NCBI GenBank assembly: GCA_025558095.1
Contig: JAIVFI010000028.1
Location: 543,113 to 607,112 of the forward strand
Direction: 5' to 3'
Source: Hyaloraphidium curvatum
Taxonomy: Eukaryota; Monoblepharomycota; Hyaloraphidiomycetes; Hyaloraphidiales; Hyaloraphidiaceae
DNA length: 64,000 nucleotides
Positions 43,001 through 53,128 of this stretch are shown here, in pieces. Numbering within the stretch: position 1 is the first letter of the stretch; every line of letters begins with the position of its first letter. The translations under genes were made by a program, and so were the position numbers. Below the pieces are notes generated by a model, which was given only the letters and a program-made list of their open reading frames with translations, was not told where the DNA came from and did no database searches.

Positions 43001-44227
43001 GTCACCCTTGGACGGTGCGCCATCATCGGCCGGCCGCTGCGGCTCCACCTGGCCCCCGTCCTTCAGCCTGGCCCAGCTCTCGAACGGGTCCTCCCCCGTG
43101 CCGTGGGAGCTCCCGGTCCAGCCGTTCCCCGCCGGAGGGGGCGTCCGGCCCGACATCTCGGCGGTGCGGGCGGTGATTGTCCGCGCCAGGTGGGAAAAGT
43201 AGCTCTCGACGTCCAAGCTGTCCGACACGCTGCGGGTCAGCGCGATGCGCCGGCGCTCTGCGATGCCGGCTGCCGCGGTGGTTGGAGAGGGCGGCTCTCC
43301 GGGTTCGTCGTGGGGTGGATCGCCGTCGACCTGCCCGGGCCCGGCAGCACCCTCCTTGCCGCGGAGCTTTAAGGGCAGCGCGTCCCCGGCGATGTCCAGC
43401 ATGTCCATCAGCGAGCCCTCCCCCTCGAGGTCCGCCGTCTCGCCGCCCAGGAAGCGCAGCAGGAACTCGGTCTTCATCTTGTTGGCGACCTCGGCCTCCT
43501 CGCGGGCCTTGACCGCCTCGAGCCGCTCCTTCTCGAACTCGCCGCGCAGCGAGTCGATGGCAAAGGCGATCATCAGGGCGGCGGCCACGTACGACACGGC
43601 AAAGTCGACCACGCGGCCGGCGCGCTCCGCCGTGCTCTGGCACAGGGCCAGGTTGGACAGCGAGCCGTCCGCGGGCGCGGGGCCGCCGGCGAACGAGCCG
43701 GGCGAGGCGAGCTCCCACGCCGCCAGCGCGGCGAACGCGGCGGCGACGAACGAGAAGATGAGCCACGTGCGGCCGGTGATAATGGAGGCGAACACGGCGG
43801 CGGCGGTGAAGAAGGGCGTGTTGCCCGAGAAGGCGCCCTTCTCGAGGAAGCCGAGCGACGCGAGCACCATCACGCCACCGAACAGCGCGTTGGTGACTGT
43901 GCGCGGCGCGCCGTAGTTTGCGACGTGGTAGTACGCGTAGCTCTGGCAGCCGCACCACGCGGCCAGCGCGGCGACCCACGGCAGCGGCGACCGCATCGCG
44001 AGGTTCCAGATGAGCGCCGCCGCCGCGCCGACGTTGCCCGTCAGCAACCCGTATCGCAGCAGCCGCGTCTCGAGCCGGTCGACATCGGGCGCGCCGGCGG
44101 CGGTCCCCGAACGGGCCACCCGGGGCCCGGCGCCCCCGCCCGTCCCCACCCGTGCTGCCCCGTCCGCCGGCCCCCCCGGCGGCGCATCGCCCTTGCCGAC
44201 CGGCGGCTTGGCGTCCGCGGCGGCCAT
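40077..44227 (-). CDS. Membrane-bound hybrid histidine kinase
   Basis: Six exons, 44227-42025, 41967-41818, 41758-41322, 41258-40422, 40358-40253 and 40198-40077, give 1,284 residues. Order: N-terminal membrane block of about six helices (residues 55-230), a long low-complexity loop (about 240-470), a second membrane block of about six helices (about 480-660), a coiled coil, HisKA ([19 protein letters not shown], His737), HATPase ([42 protein letters not shown]), a disordered linker with a repeated GFIDA motif, and a receiver (LLAEDN, Asp1203 in LMDLEMPEM, Lys1266 in FLSKPL). All phosphotransfer residues are kept. In fungi such kinases feed an HPt protein and the HOG pathway. The two membrane blocks with no PAS or HAMP are unlike the usual fungal classes; the signal is unknown. 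Confidence 0.92.
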
Positions 44228-44690
44228 CGTCCCGCCTACGGACCCCAGTCGGCCGGCCGTGTGCGGGCGGTGATTGGCTGCGCCCGGTCTGGAGGGATCG
44301 GAGACGAAAGTCAGCGCCCCCGAAAACGGCCAGGGCCCTCGAAGGTCAGCGACGCCAGGGAACTAAGGAGACGACGAACGGCATTGATTTCAATCAGAGA
44401 GACACGGGATTCGTTGTCTGATCGGCAGACCGCCTTGATTCCCGGTCTTGCCATCTCGACGATCCGTCGACCGGTTGACCATTACTCCTAGCTCAAATGA
44501 TTTTATTGAAGACGCCATAATCCGCATCCGAAGTATCAATATTGCTTTCAATCTCCACTGTCGCCTTTCAAAGGCACCCGGGAGATCGGCGAGGTCGCGG
44601 CGGCCGCACCGGCACATCCACGATCCGCCCGCCCGACACATAAACCCCGCCCCTCCGGGAGGCATCGCGGCGCCGCAACACTTTCCAACG
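44228..44690. promoter_or_regulatory. Shared upstream region of the histidine kinase and the SDR gene
   Basis: 463 bases between divergent starts. It includes a markedly AT-richer patch (about 44,480-44,560), unusual here, that may be nucleosome-poor promoter DNA. No specific factor site identified. Confidence 0.4.
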
Positions 44691-45479
44691 ATGCCTCCTT
44701 CGCTCGCAAACACCGTCGCAGTCGTCACGGGCGGAGCGAACGGAATCGGGCTGGCCTGCGCCCGCGAGTATGCCCTCCTCGGCGCGGACATCGTGCTGGG
44801 AGACGTCGACGCCGCCGCCCTCGCCAAAGCCAAGGAATCCCTCCTCTCCACCGGCCGCCGCGTCGACACCGTCGTCTGCGACGTGACGTCGGACGCGGAC
44901 AACGCCAGACTGGCCGAAGCCGCCCTCCGCCTCGGCCCCGTCGGCGTCCTCATGCTCAACGCCGGGATTTCTTCGGGCGGCCGGCTCGAGCTGGTCCCCA
45001 CCGCGCAGTGGGAGAAGCTCCTGGCCGTCAACGTGCTCGGCGTCGTCCGCGGGTTGTCGGCCTTCTTCCCGCACCTCAAGCCCGGCGCGCACGTGGTGAT
45101 CACGGGCAGCTCCTCGAGCTTCGACTGCGCGCCGGACGGCATGGACGCGCCCTACGTCTCCTCCAAGCACGCCGTCCTCGGTCTGGTCAAGGGGTACGCG
45201 GCCTACCTTTCCCGGCGCGGCGTGGGCGTGCAGATGCTCGCGCCCAAGATGACCGACACCGCCTTCCCCCGCAGCACCGTCGCGTGGGGCGCGAGGGGGC
45301 CGAGGGTGGCCAAGGACAGGGAGGTGCCCGCGGACGCGGACACGGCGGAGGAGGTGGCGAGGATCATGGCGCGCAACCTGGGGAACGGGCGGATGGTGGT
45401 GAGCGCGGATCCGGGGTTGCCGGGGAAGCTGGAGACGTTCGCGAGGGAGAACATAACGGCGGTGAATCCGAAGCTGTAA
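44691..45479 (+). CDS. Short-chain dehydrogenase/reductase
   Basis: 262 residues, single exon, classical SDR length. NAD(P) site TGGANGIG (13-20), adenine pocket CDVTS, LNAG (89-92), catalytic Ser in ITGSSSSFD, and YVSSK (Tyr155, Lys159). An acidic residue (GDVD) after the second strand suggests NAD(H) over NADP(H). Oxidises or reduces an alcohol/ketone pair in the cytosol; no substrate can be assigned. It ends 10 bp before the 3' end of the MOSC gene, so the two are convergent and almost touch. Confidence 0.9.
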   Translation: MPPSLANTVAVVTGGANGIGLACAREYALLGADIVLGDVDAAALAKAKESLLSTGRRVDTVVCDVTSDADNARLAEAALRLGPVGVLMLNAGISSGGRLELVPTAQWEKLLAVNVLGVVRGLSAFFPHLKPGAHVVITGSSSSFDCAPDGMDAPYVSSKHAVLGLVKGYAAYLSRRGVGVQMLAPKMTDTAFPRSTVAWGARGPRVAKDREVPADADTAEEVARIMARNLGNGRMVVSADPGLPGKLETFARENITAVNPKL

Positions 45480-45489
45480 TCGTTGGCGT

Positions 45490-46263
45490 TCAATCTTCGA
45501 GGACAAGCCGGTCGCCGACCCGTAGCACGCCCTCGCCCCTGTCCACGACCCTCGTCAGCACCCCGAGCCGGAAGTACCCGTCCTCGAACTGCCCCGCCGG
45601 CGAACCCGCCGGCATCGTCCTCCTCCGCCCCTCCACGAACCGCCTCTGGAACCCGGCGATCATCTCCCCCGTCGCCGGATCCCGCGCCGGCACCCCGCAC
45701 CGCACGCAGATGCCCGTGCCCTCGAAGGCGACCGGGCCGATCCGGAAACTGCCGGGCGCGCCCTCGCGCGGGCCCGCGAGGCGGTCCTCGAAGAACGCCG
45801 GCACCCCGTCGACCTCGAGGTTGGCCCGGAACCTTGCACGCGCCTCGTCGAGCGACAGGCCGAACCACGAGCCGACGGCCTCGAGGGAGGCGGTGGAAAC
45901 GACCGTGGGGCCCGGGGACTCCTCGTCGTCGGGGAAGCCCCGGTCCGCGTCCTCCTCCACGCGTACGGGGTACCCCAGCGCGCGGGAAAAGTGCCCCGCG
46001 ATGCCGTCCAGGTCCGAAAGCGCGTACGAGACCTCCTCCCCGTCCTCGGAACGTAGCACAACGCGGTCCAAACCCCCCGCGAACCGCGCGCGGGAACTTA
46101 TGACCCGCGGCTCGCGCTTCCCGTTCACGAACCGGCCCTTGGCGTCGACGAGGGCCAGCCGGCGGTCCCATGCCAGGGCACCAGAGGGGAGAACGGGGGA
46201 GGAGGGGAGGGAGAGCGCGGGGAGCGATTTGATGGGGTGGACGGAGATGCGAGCGAGGTGCAT
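45490..46263 (-). CDS. MOSC domain protein (molybdenum cofactor sulfurase-like)
   Basis: 257 residues, single exon. The N-terminal MOSC-N barrel starts MHLARISVHPIKSLP and contains AWDRRLALVD and FVNGKREPRV; the MOSC domain follows with RFRANLEVDGVPAFFEDRL, GTGICVRCGVPARDPATGE and the ending FRLGVLTRVVDRGEGVLRVGDRL. The Cys in CVRC is the residue that binds the molybdenum cofactor in mARC-type proteins. Members reduce N-hydroxylated compounds or handle sulfur for the cofactor. No mitochondrial presequence is evident. The Met just before the ARISVHPIKS strand was chosen as start. Confidence 0.87.
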   Translation of the reverse strand: MHLARISVHPIKSLPALSLPSSPVLPSGALAWDRRLALVDAKGRFVNGKREPRVISSRARFAGGLDRVVLRSEDGEEVSYALSDLDGIAGHFSRALGYPVRVEEDADRGFPDDEESPGPTVVSTASLEAVGSWFGLSLDEARARFRANLEVDGVPAFFEDRLAGPREGAPGSFRIGPVAFEGTGICVRCGVPARDPATGEMIAGFQRRFVEGRRRTMPAGSPAGQFEDGYFRLGVLTRVVDRGEGVLRVGDRLVLED

Positions 46264-46446
46264 CCGGGTGGAGGGGTCCGGAGGGGGATCCAACAAAAGC
46301 AGACGCGTTCTCCCGTCACGAAAGAAGTGTTTGCACGCGTCGATCGGCCATTCCGAGGCCGCCCCGGGAAGTTGTTTGGACGCGCGTCGCGCTTTGTCTC
46401 CCTTCTTTTCCCGAACTTGGCCACCGACCCACCCACAAACGCAACC

Positions 46447-47782
46447 ATGTCCCTCCCGACGACGATGCGCGCCGCGGTCATGCGCGGCCAGAACAGCAAG
46501 CTGACGATCGAGGAGCTGCCGCTGCCGGCCGTCGGCGACGACGAGCTGCTCATGAAGGTCGGACCCGCCGCCGGCCTGGCAACGTCGGGCGCTGACCGGC
46601 GGCCAATCTGTCCTCCAGGTCGAAGCCTGCGGCATCTGCCACACCGTGGGTTCATGTTTGGCCGTTGCCGACCGCCGGCGGACGGGATGGACCTCCCTGC
46701 CGCTCCCCCGACGTCGTGCAAGCGGCCCCTTCAAACACCGACGCTGACCGCCCTTCCCCACAGGACGCCCTCCTCAACCAGGTGCTCCCCCTCCCCGCCG
46801 AAGTCCCTCACTTGTTAGGCCACGAGGGCGCCGGCACCGTCGCCGCGGTCGGCAAGAACGTCACCGGGTGGTCCGTGGGCGACCGGATCCTCTCCCCCAT
46901 GCACTCGGGGAGCTGCGGCGAATGCGGGTACTGCACGCGCGGGATCCCGACCCAGTGCGCAAAGAAGATCTGGCACGCCATCTCCAAGCCCGGGTTCTTT
47001 GCCGAGTACGCCGCCGTCAACCCGGCCAACTCGGTCAGGATCCCCGACGGCGTGAGCTTCGAGCAGGCCGGGCCCATCGGGTGCGCGGGGGTGACGGTGC
47101 ACTCGGGGCTGCGCAAGTGCGGGGCCAAGCCGGGGGAGCTGGTGGGAATCTCGGGTGCGGGAGGGCTGGGGCAGCTCGCGGTGCAGATCGCCAAGTCGAT
47201 GGGGATGACGGTCGGTCGCGCCTGGCCGGTGCCCCGGGGAGAGTCGGCTCACGCTCGGCGCGTTCGTGCAGGTGGTCGCGATCGACGTGGACGACGAGAA
47301 GCTCGAGACGGCAAAGAAGCTCGGAGCCACCCATGCGGTCAACGCCAAGGACCCCGACCTCCCCGCCGCGCTGCGCGCCCTCCCCGGGTGCGAGGAGGGG
47401 CTGCAGGCCCTGCTCGTTGTGACCAACGCCAACCCGGCGTTCGAGGTGGCGCCCAAGCTGCTCCGCGGCGGCGGGACGGCGGTGTTCATCGGCGTGCCGA
47501 GCGCCGAGATGAAGCTGGACCCGTACATGGTGCTCAACAAGGAGATCAGGGTCATGGGGTCGTTCCTGGGCAACGTCGAGGTGGGTTTCCCGGCCGGCCG
47601 CCGGCAGCCGGACCGCGCTGACGCTCGGTGTGCAGGACGCGGCCGCGGCGCTCAAGCTCATCGCCGAGGGCAAGATCAAGCCCCTCACCACGCCGTGCGC
47701 GCTCGAGGACATCAACGACGTGTTCCACAAGATGGACCACGGCAGGATCGCGGACCGGTTCGTAGTGACCAAGTTCCGTTAG
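46447..47782 (+). CDS. Zinc-dependent alcohol dehydrogenase (MDR family)
   Basis: Five exons, 46447-46557, 46619-46645 (only 27 nt), 46764-47210, 47272-47580 and 47636-47782, give 346 residues. Catalytic zinc ligands are in ACGICHTD (the small exon carries CGICHT) and GHEGAGTV; the structural zinc knot is CGECGYCTRGIPTQC; the NAD-binding loop is GAGGLGQLAVQIAKSMG, followed by VVAIDVDDEKLE with Asp suggesting NAD(H). It matches yeast-type Adh closely in length and motif order. Oxidises primary alcohols or reduces aldehydes in the cytosol. It is divergent from the MOSC gene, with 183 bp between starts. Confidence 0.92.
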
Positions 47783-47826
47783 GTGGCGAACCGACAGCGG
47801 GGATCGGCGGGAGGGCTATGAACAGG

Positions 47827-48534
47827 CTACATGTGTGGGCTATTCCGGCGTTCGCGAGAACATGCTTCGCTATCTAGGGACGCAGTCGGCTCCGCCATGT
47901 CCGCGTCGAAAGAGGGGTCCGTCAAAGGGGGAAGGGGCGGGGCGGCGGCGGGCGGCCGCTGGAGCCCGACCGCCGGCGAGGAGGGAGACCCGCCCGTTCC
48001 GCCTTCCAAAAGCTGTCCAAGGTCCGATGTCGTCACCCTCCGCGCCACGGGACGGGCGAGGTCGGCGGTCGTGAGTAATGCGACGTCGGCCCCGAGCCGC
48101 TCCACGTCTGCCGGCAGTTTGGCCCCCTGCAGCGCCCTGCTCCGCCGCTGCGCCTCGAGCACGCCGACGGTCGCCCTCCGCCTGTCCTCCCCTCGCAGGT
48201 TCGGCAGCGTGCGGCTGCGCATGCCCGGGTCGGCGCGGCCGAGCCCGAACGGCTCCGACGCGCGCCTGTTGCCGCCCCAGCCCTCGCCGTCCGAGTCCGA
48301 GTCCATGTCGTCGTCCTCGCGGCCCCACAGCGTGGCCGACGAGCGCCGCCGCTCGACGAGGCCGCTTGCGGCGGTGACCGCGGTCCAGTCCGTGCTCGCG
48401 CTGCCGCCGCTGCCCGCGCGCCCCTGCTTCGTCCAGCCGCCGGGCCCCGCGGGCAGCCGCAGCACCGCCATGCCCAGCCCGTCCTCGCGGCTCGCCAGGC
48501 CCGCCGGCGGCGCGACGAACTCGGGGCGCTGCAT
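47827..48534 (-). CDS. Disordered Ser/Arg-rich protein with RRASEP site
   Basis: 235 residues from MQRPEFVAPP, with strong G/C third-position bias. No domain is seen. It has an acidic run (EDDDMDSDSDGEG) followed by NRRASEPFGLGR, the same RRASEP string found in PP1-docking members A and C, and further basic-Ser sites (RRRSSATL, RRRATVG). The RVxF phosphatase motif of that family is absent, so membership is not claimed. The 3' end overlaps nothing and lies 44 bp from the alcohol dehydrogenase stop (convergent). Possibly a phospho-regulated scaffold; this is inference. Confidence 0.5.
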   Translation of the reverse strand: MQRPEFVAPPAGLASREDGLGMAVLRLPAGPGGWTKQGRAGSGGSASTDWTAVTAASGLVERRRSSATLWGREDDDMDSDSDGEGWGGNRRASEPFGLGRADPGMRSRTLPNLRGEDRRRATVGVLEAQRRSRALQGAKLPADVERLGADVALLTTADLARPVARRVTTSDLGQLLEGGTGGSPSSPAVGLQRPPAAAPPLPPLTDPSFDADMAEPTASLDSEACSRERRNSPHM

Positions 48535-49294
48535 TGCAAGGCCGCGGGATGGTGGGTGGCGGAGGCTGTGCACACGAAGCCAAAACACGGAGACCCACTC
48601 CGCTTTGCCGGCGCCCGGCCGCGGCGTTGCGGGGCGGAAAACGGGGCTCGGTGGGGCCTGTGGCACGATCCGGGGGCTGGGGTTGCGGTCAGTCGCCGTT
48701 TGGTGTGTGGTCTGCGGTCGAGCGATCGTCGGGCTCCGCACCCGGGATCGGCGTGCCTGATGCCGCGACCCGGCGCGTGGGAGCCCGCCCCTGCAACCGT
48801 CTGCGCAAAACAGGTATGGATTGGTCAAGGAAAGCATCCCCGATGCACCTCGCCCGGCGTGGCTCGGGGTTCCCCGTCCGGGGACGGGATCCAGACCCGG
48901 GGACTCGAGGCGGTTGCGGCGAGGCGGACTGCCGCCCGAACCGGAAGCGAGCGTCGTATCTGGAGCTGAACGGATGAAAGGATGGCTGGGAAGGACTGTC
49001 TCTCGACGCGGCGAGCAGCACACTTGGTGTCTGACGGCCGCACCCTGCGTGCCCGCGCGCCGACGCCGCCGCCGACGCGTCATGCCCCGCGCTCCCGCCG
49101 CCGTCCGTCCCCGCGTCCTTGCGCATCTGGTCCTCGTACGTCCAAACCGCCTGGCGCCGAGAGGATGCTATGCGCTTGAAGGACCTCCGGGAGCTGCTGG
49201 ACCGTATTATGTGCAGCATGGCCGCGAAAAAGCCAAAGACGGCCAGGCCCCGACGCGCACACGGCCTTGCCGCCAACGCTGCAATCCGCCGAGC
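48535..49294. other. Intergenic; one weak membrane-helix ORF
   Basis: 760 bases. A minus-strand frame (49,276 downward) has one hydrophobic segment LAVFGFFAAMLHII and a basic stretch, but weak bias; I do not call it. Otherwise nothing. Confidence 0.35.
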
Positions 49295-50713
49295 TCACGG
49301 AGACCGACCCACCGCCGCCTTGGTCCTCTCGTTCAGCTCCTCCCATGCCGTCTGGTCCGCGACCGTCCAGCACGCCGGCGCCCCGGCCTCCGCCGCGCCC
49401 TCCGCCGCCTCCACGTCCGCCCAGTACCGCGCCTGCTCCCCGGCCGTCCGCGGAACCGAGGCCAGGCCGCGGCGCCAGGCGTCGGCCGCTTCCGCCGCGC
49501 GCCGCGCAAACTCCCGGGGGTCGGGCGCCACGGCGACCGTGTTCCAGAGGGTCCGCGCCTCGCACCACTCGTCGGGGCAGGTGCAGTTCGCCGGCAGCGG
49601 GCCCCAGTGCGTGAGCTGCCCCTCGGCGCCGCGGATCTGCAGGGGGAAGTGGGAGAGCGGCACCGCGGGCGCTAGCGAGGACAGGATGCCCTGCACGAGG
49701 CCGTGGTGCTCCGCAGGGACGGCGTGGGGGTAGACTTCCAGCACGGCCGAGAAGGGGGGCAGGAAAAGCAGGTGGCCGAGGGCGGCGCCGTGGACGAGGA
49801 CCAACAGGTCCGTTTGCGCGGCGAGGCGGACCTGCGCGGGGGGGTCGAGGGAGGCAAAGTCGACGATCCCGGGGGCGCGGCCGCCGCCGAGCCAGGTCAG
49901 GGTGGCGTTCATGGCGGCGAGGGCGTGCGGGGCGAAGCGGCGCGTCCGGGTGCGCTGCACGACGGTGATCCGGGGGTGGAGGCGCGGCGGGGGTGCGGCG
50001 GCGGGCTCCGTCGCGCCGATGTCTGCAAAGATCCCGCGGCGCACGTGCACGGCGGCGTCGGGGGGTTCGAACGTGCGGTTCGCGATCCCTTCGGGCCCGA
50101 GACAGTGCCCGCGGTGGGTGCAGGCGGCGCGCGTGCCGGCAACGAGCCGGCCCACCCTGAACGTGCCGGCATCGCGATGCACCAGCCGCACGCCCGGAGC
50201 CAGCGCGGACAACAAGCGCTCGTCCAGGTTCCCGCGCCCGTTGCTGTCAAGGGCGAACAGCGCGAACGGCTTCGTGGTGCCGTCCGCGGCGACCCCGCCG
50301 ACCGCATCCCACGCCATGGAAGTCGCCGGCACGACCTCCTCGAAAAGCACATGGTACAGGTTGCGCGGGCTGAGGCGGCCCAGCATGACGCCCGCAGGCA
50401 CGTCCTCGGCGCCGGCCGCAAGGGCGGCCCACTCGCCGCGGTGCCGCACGGCACGCACGTCGCACCCGGCCGTTTGGGCTGCCGGGTTGTTGGCGATCGA
50501 GCACAGCAGCGGCGGGACTGCCCCCGCGCCACCCGGGTCGAGGAAGTAGACCGTGCCGTTGGCCACGAGCGCGTCGCGGAACACGCAGCGGGCGGCGTCG
50601 CGCGTGCTGCCCGAGCAGACCGCCGGCCCCTCCCCGCCGCCGCGGCGCCGGCCCTGCAGGAGAAGGGCCGCGAGAACGGTGGCGAGCAGCACCGGGCGGG
50701 GCAGGCCCCACAT
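49295..50713 (-). CDS. Family 61-like glycosyltransferase, type II membrane protein
   Basis: 472 residues, single exon. A signal anchor (PVLLATVLAALLLQG) near the N terminus fits a Golgi type II protein. GT61 features: RNLYHVLFEEVVPATSMAW, VVQRTRTRRF, LDPPAQVRLAAQTDLLVLVHGAAL with the conserved G.HGA.L, and PFSAVLEVYP. Family members add xylose, GlcNAc (including on EGF domains) or arabinose. Cysteine pairs (CTCPDEWC) suggest a lumenal domain with disulfides. Divergent from the nucleotidyltransferase gene with 69 bp between starts. First gene of the glycan cluster. Confidence 0.82.
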   Translation of the reverse strand: MWGLPRPVLLATVLAALLLQGRRRGGGEGPAVCSGSTRDAARCVFRDALVANGTVYFLDPGGAGAVPPLLCSIANNPAAQTAGCDVRAVRHRGEWAALAAGAEDVPAGVMLGRLSPRNLYHVLFEEVVPATSMAWDAVGGVAADGTTKPFALFALDSNGRGNLDERLLSALAPGVRLVHRDAGTFRVGRLVAGTRAACTHRGHCLGPEGIANRTFEPPDAAVHVRRGIFADIGATEPAAAPPPRLHPRITVVQRTRTRRFAPHALAAMNATLTWLGGGRAPGIVDFASLDPPAQVRLAAQTDLLVLVHGAALGHLLFLPPFSAVLEVYPHAVPAEHHGLVQGILSSLAPAVPLSHFPLQIRGAEGQLTHWGPLPANCTCPDEWCEARTLWNTVAVAPDPREFARRAAEAADAWRRGLASVPRTAGEQARYWADVEAAEGAAEAGAPACWTVADQTAWEELNERTKAAVGRSP

Positions 50714-50782
50714 CCCCAGCAGGGATCCGTGCCAAGGGGTTAGGGATTGGTCGGGTGCTGACGCGACGCTCCGCAGCCGGAC

Positions 50783-51556
50783 ATGCACGCGCACCACCGC
50801 AGCGCGCTCGAGCGCATCGTGCGGCGCTTCCAAGCCGATCCGGATGCGTTGGCGCTGATCGTCGTCGGGTCGGTGGCGCGGGGCGACGCGCGCCCGGACT
50901 CGGACGTCGACGCGTACCTCGTGGTGACCGACGAGCGGTTCGCGGACGGCCGGCGCGAGTGGAACGCGGACGACCTCTGCGACTGGCACGGTGGCACCGC
51001 CGGGGGACCCATCGTCGACCTCGGCTTCCTCCGGGACGCGGCGGAACGCGCGCCCGAGCCGCTGCGCTACGCGTTCACGAACGCGTTCGTCGCCTTCTCG
51101 CGCGTGCCGGACCTGCAGGAACTGCTCGACCGCATCCCCGTATACCAGGGCCGCGAGCGCGCCGGGAAGCTCGCCGGCTTCGCGGGCCAGCTCCCCGTCC
51201 ACCTGGCCTACCTGCGGCTGGGCGAATACAGCCGGAACGCCTACCTGCTGGCGGAACCGGCGGTGGAGCTCGTGCTTTACGGCGGGCGCCTGATTCTGGC
51301 GCACAACCGCATGCTGTACCCCGGCCGCAAGTGGTTCATGAGGGAGCTGGCCCGCGCGCCGGTCAAGCCCGAGGCCATGGTGCGGCTGGCGGAGGAGCTG
51401 CTCGCCGCACCGAGCATAGCACGCGCCGAGGCGTTCTGCGGCGCGGTGCTGGGGTTCGCGGCCTGGCCGCAGCCGCCGGAGGGGGCGACGGCGCGGTTCC
51501 GCCGCGACCGGGAGGATCACTGGCGCAGCGGGGCCCCGCCACTCGCGGACTGCTGA
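50783..51556 (+). CDS. Minimal nucleotidyltransferase, bacterial-like
   Basis: 257 residues, single exon. The DNA-polymerase-beta-type nucleotidyltransferase motif is clear: VVGSVARGDARPDSDVDAYLV (GS...D.D) at residues 27-47, which binds the metal and NTP. After it comes a helical region of about 150 residues seen in aminoglycoside- and HEPN-like nucleotidyltransferases (GKLAGFAGQLPVHLAYLRL, LILAHNRMLYPGRKWFMREL). It transfers a nucleotide to an unknown small molecule or protein. It is not a sugar-nucleotide pyrophosphorylase fold. A broken inverted copy lies at 53.1-53.3 kb. Confidence 0.84.
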   Translation: MHAHHRSALERIVRRFQADPDALALIVVGSVARGDARPDSDVDAYLVVTDERFADGRREWNADDLCDWHGGTAGGPIVDLGFLRDAAERAPEPLRYAFTNAFVAFSRVPDLQELLDRIPVYQGRERAGKLAGFAGQLPVHLAYLRLGEYSRNAYLLAEPAVELVLYGGRLILAHNRMLYPGRKWFMRELARAPVKPEAMVRLAEELLAAPSIARAEAFCGAVLGFAAWPQPPEGATARFRRDREDHWRSGAPPLADC

Positions 51557-51999
51557 CCGCCCGCCGCACGGGGAGTGTCCTCCCACCCCCATGTTATACA
51601 TCGCGACACGCCATATGCATTACATACGTACGTCCGCCCATTTGTGATGGATGAGAGTATCGATCTGGAGGTGTTCTCGACGTGGGAGAGGTTTCGCGAT
51701 GGCCTGACGGACAGATCTGTCCAGCTGGCTGCTTCTGACCGAATCAAGGAATTACTCTACCGTTCGTCAGAACCTTTTATGGGCGTCACAATAATCCGTA
51801 TAAAAGATTCGATTGGATGTTTCGTGTATCTTTTGAGTTCAATCCACTGGCGTGATTGGATGGTTTCGATGTCGACCGATTCCCAGACTGGACATACATA
51901 TCTTGGCTTTGGGAGCTTTCCGTTCCTGGGTCTCCGGTGGATTCTGCTGGGCACATAAGCCAATCCAGGGCACCATCGCGGAGTTGCTGCGCCCTCCAG
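51557..51999. other. AT-richer intergenic stretch in the glycan cluster
   Basis: From about 51,580 the GC content drops visibly compared with flanking genes. It joins the LINE remnant. Frames are open on both strands, but without known motifs. Confidence 0.4.
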
Positions 52000-52650
52000 A
52001 GGGCTCAGAATACCACGATACGACATTAGACTTACATCAGCTATGGACCGCTCTCGCACCATTGGCATCTGCAAATTTCTCGGTGATGCTGATTTTGCTT
52101 CCTTCTTCCGTCTTTCCATGCTCTTCTCGAAGAAGGTCTCCGCCGCGCCCAAGATCCTGCGCTTAGCACTCCGTTCCTCGTTGTCCAGGCGGAATGGCGA
52201 CCCTTCCAGTATCCATGACCACGTCCCCAGGTCCCATAGGCCGTGACCGTGTTCTGTACCGAGCTCTCGCACCCGCTTGGCCAGCTCTTGCCGCAGGTCT
52301 TCGTTCCGGCTGCAGCCGAAAAGTAGATGCAGCTCGTCATCAATCTCTCCTCGGTCGTGTTTGCAGGTCCGCCGGTCCTTCGGCCAGTTTGGTAGCGCCT
52401 GTGTACCTGCATGATACGAGCGTGTTCTCCATCCCCGTGAGCAGACGGATTAGAGCACGTCTCCGCGATTCCACCTCGATCTCCAACGCTGGATTAAACC
52501 CGAACGCTATGGCCGATGTCCTTGCTCGCTGTGGAAGAAGTGCCGCGATGACTTGACCTGTCAGCAAGGTCTCACTGCCTGATCCTGATCGAATGAGGGA
52601 GTTACTCCCCCGTTCATCAGAGCTCCTGATTTTCAAAAAGCTCTGCATGG
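52000..52650 (-). mobile_element. Remnant of a non-LTR retrotransposon (LINE) C terminus
   Basis: Two minus-strand frames together resemble the end of a LINE reverse transcriptase: ALIRLLTGMENTLVSCRY, then in the next frame TCKHDRGEIDDELHLLFGCSRNEDLRQEL, which fits the L.TG...C..C...E..HLLF.C zinc-knuckle pattern, and then helical RRKKEAKSASPRN. The frame change near 52,360 and the lack of upstream reverse transcriptase blocks mean it is dead and 5'-truncated. Lower GC than neighbours supports foreign origin. No poly-A tract or target duplication was identified. Confidence 0.45.
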
Positions 52651-53128
52651 CGAATTCCGGTCGATGGTTTCGATGCGGACCGAGTCAGGGACTGGCTGGA
52701 CATGTGAGGTTCCAGGAGGGGTGACGACTCCATTGCTCCCCATGCCACGCACGTGGACCGCTGTAGCCATGCGAATTGCATCCCGTTAGATATAGATTCA
52801 CCCATTCGGTCAATCTGGAGCACATCTGGTCCCAGCCAAGCGGAATGCTCCGAGCTGTCTCCCAGAGGAAATGCCGCGCGCGACTTTCTCGCATCGCCCC
52901 GCCGCATCCGCATCTCCCTTCCCAACCCAATATCTCCCGATTCGAGGTTGGCAACGATGTGTAATGATCCGTCTCCGATGGAGCTTTGCGCGGCGCACGG
53001 CCGCGGGGCGGCAGAGAGAACATGTCGTCCGCCAACGTCCGCATTCCCCGGCGCACCAACGGCCGGGCGCCCCAGCGAAAGGACACCCCGTTTGACGGAG
53101 GACGCATGGAGCCACCGAATGAACACCG

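Noticed and set aside
47827-48534. Disordered RRASEP protein as a fifth PP1-docking family member
   Set aside because: It lacks the RVxF-type motif, the KD..FV start and the LPDLK end; RRASEP alone is a generic kinase site.
50783-51556. Nucleotidyltransferase as the missing heptose guanylyltransferase (HddC)
   Set aside because: It has the polymerase-beta-type GS...D.D motif, not the Rossmann-like pyrophosphorylase signature of HddC.
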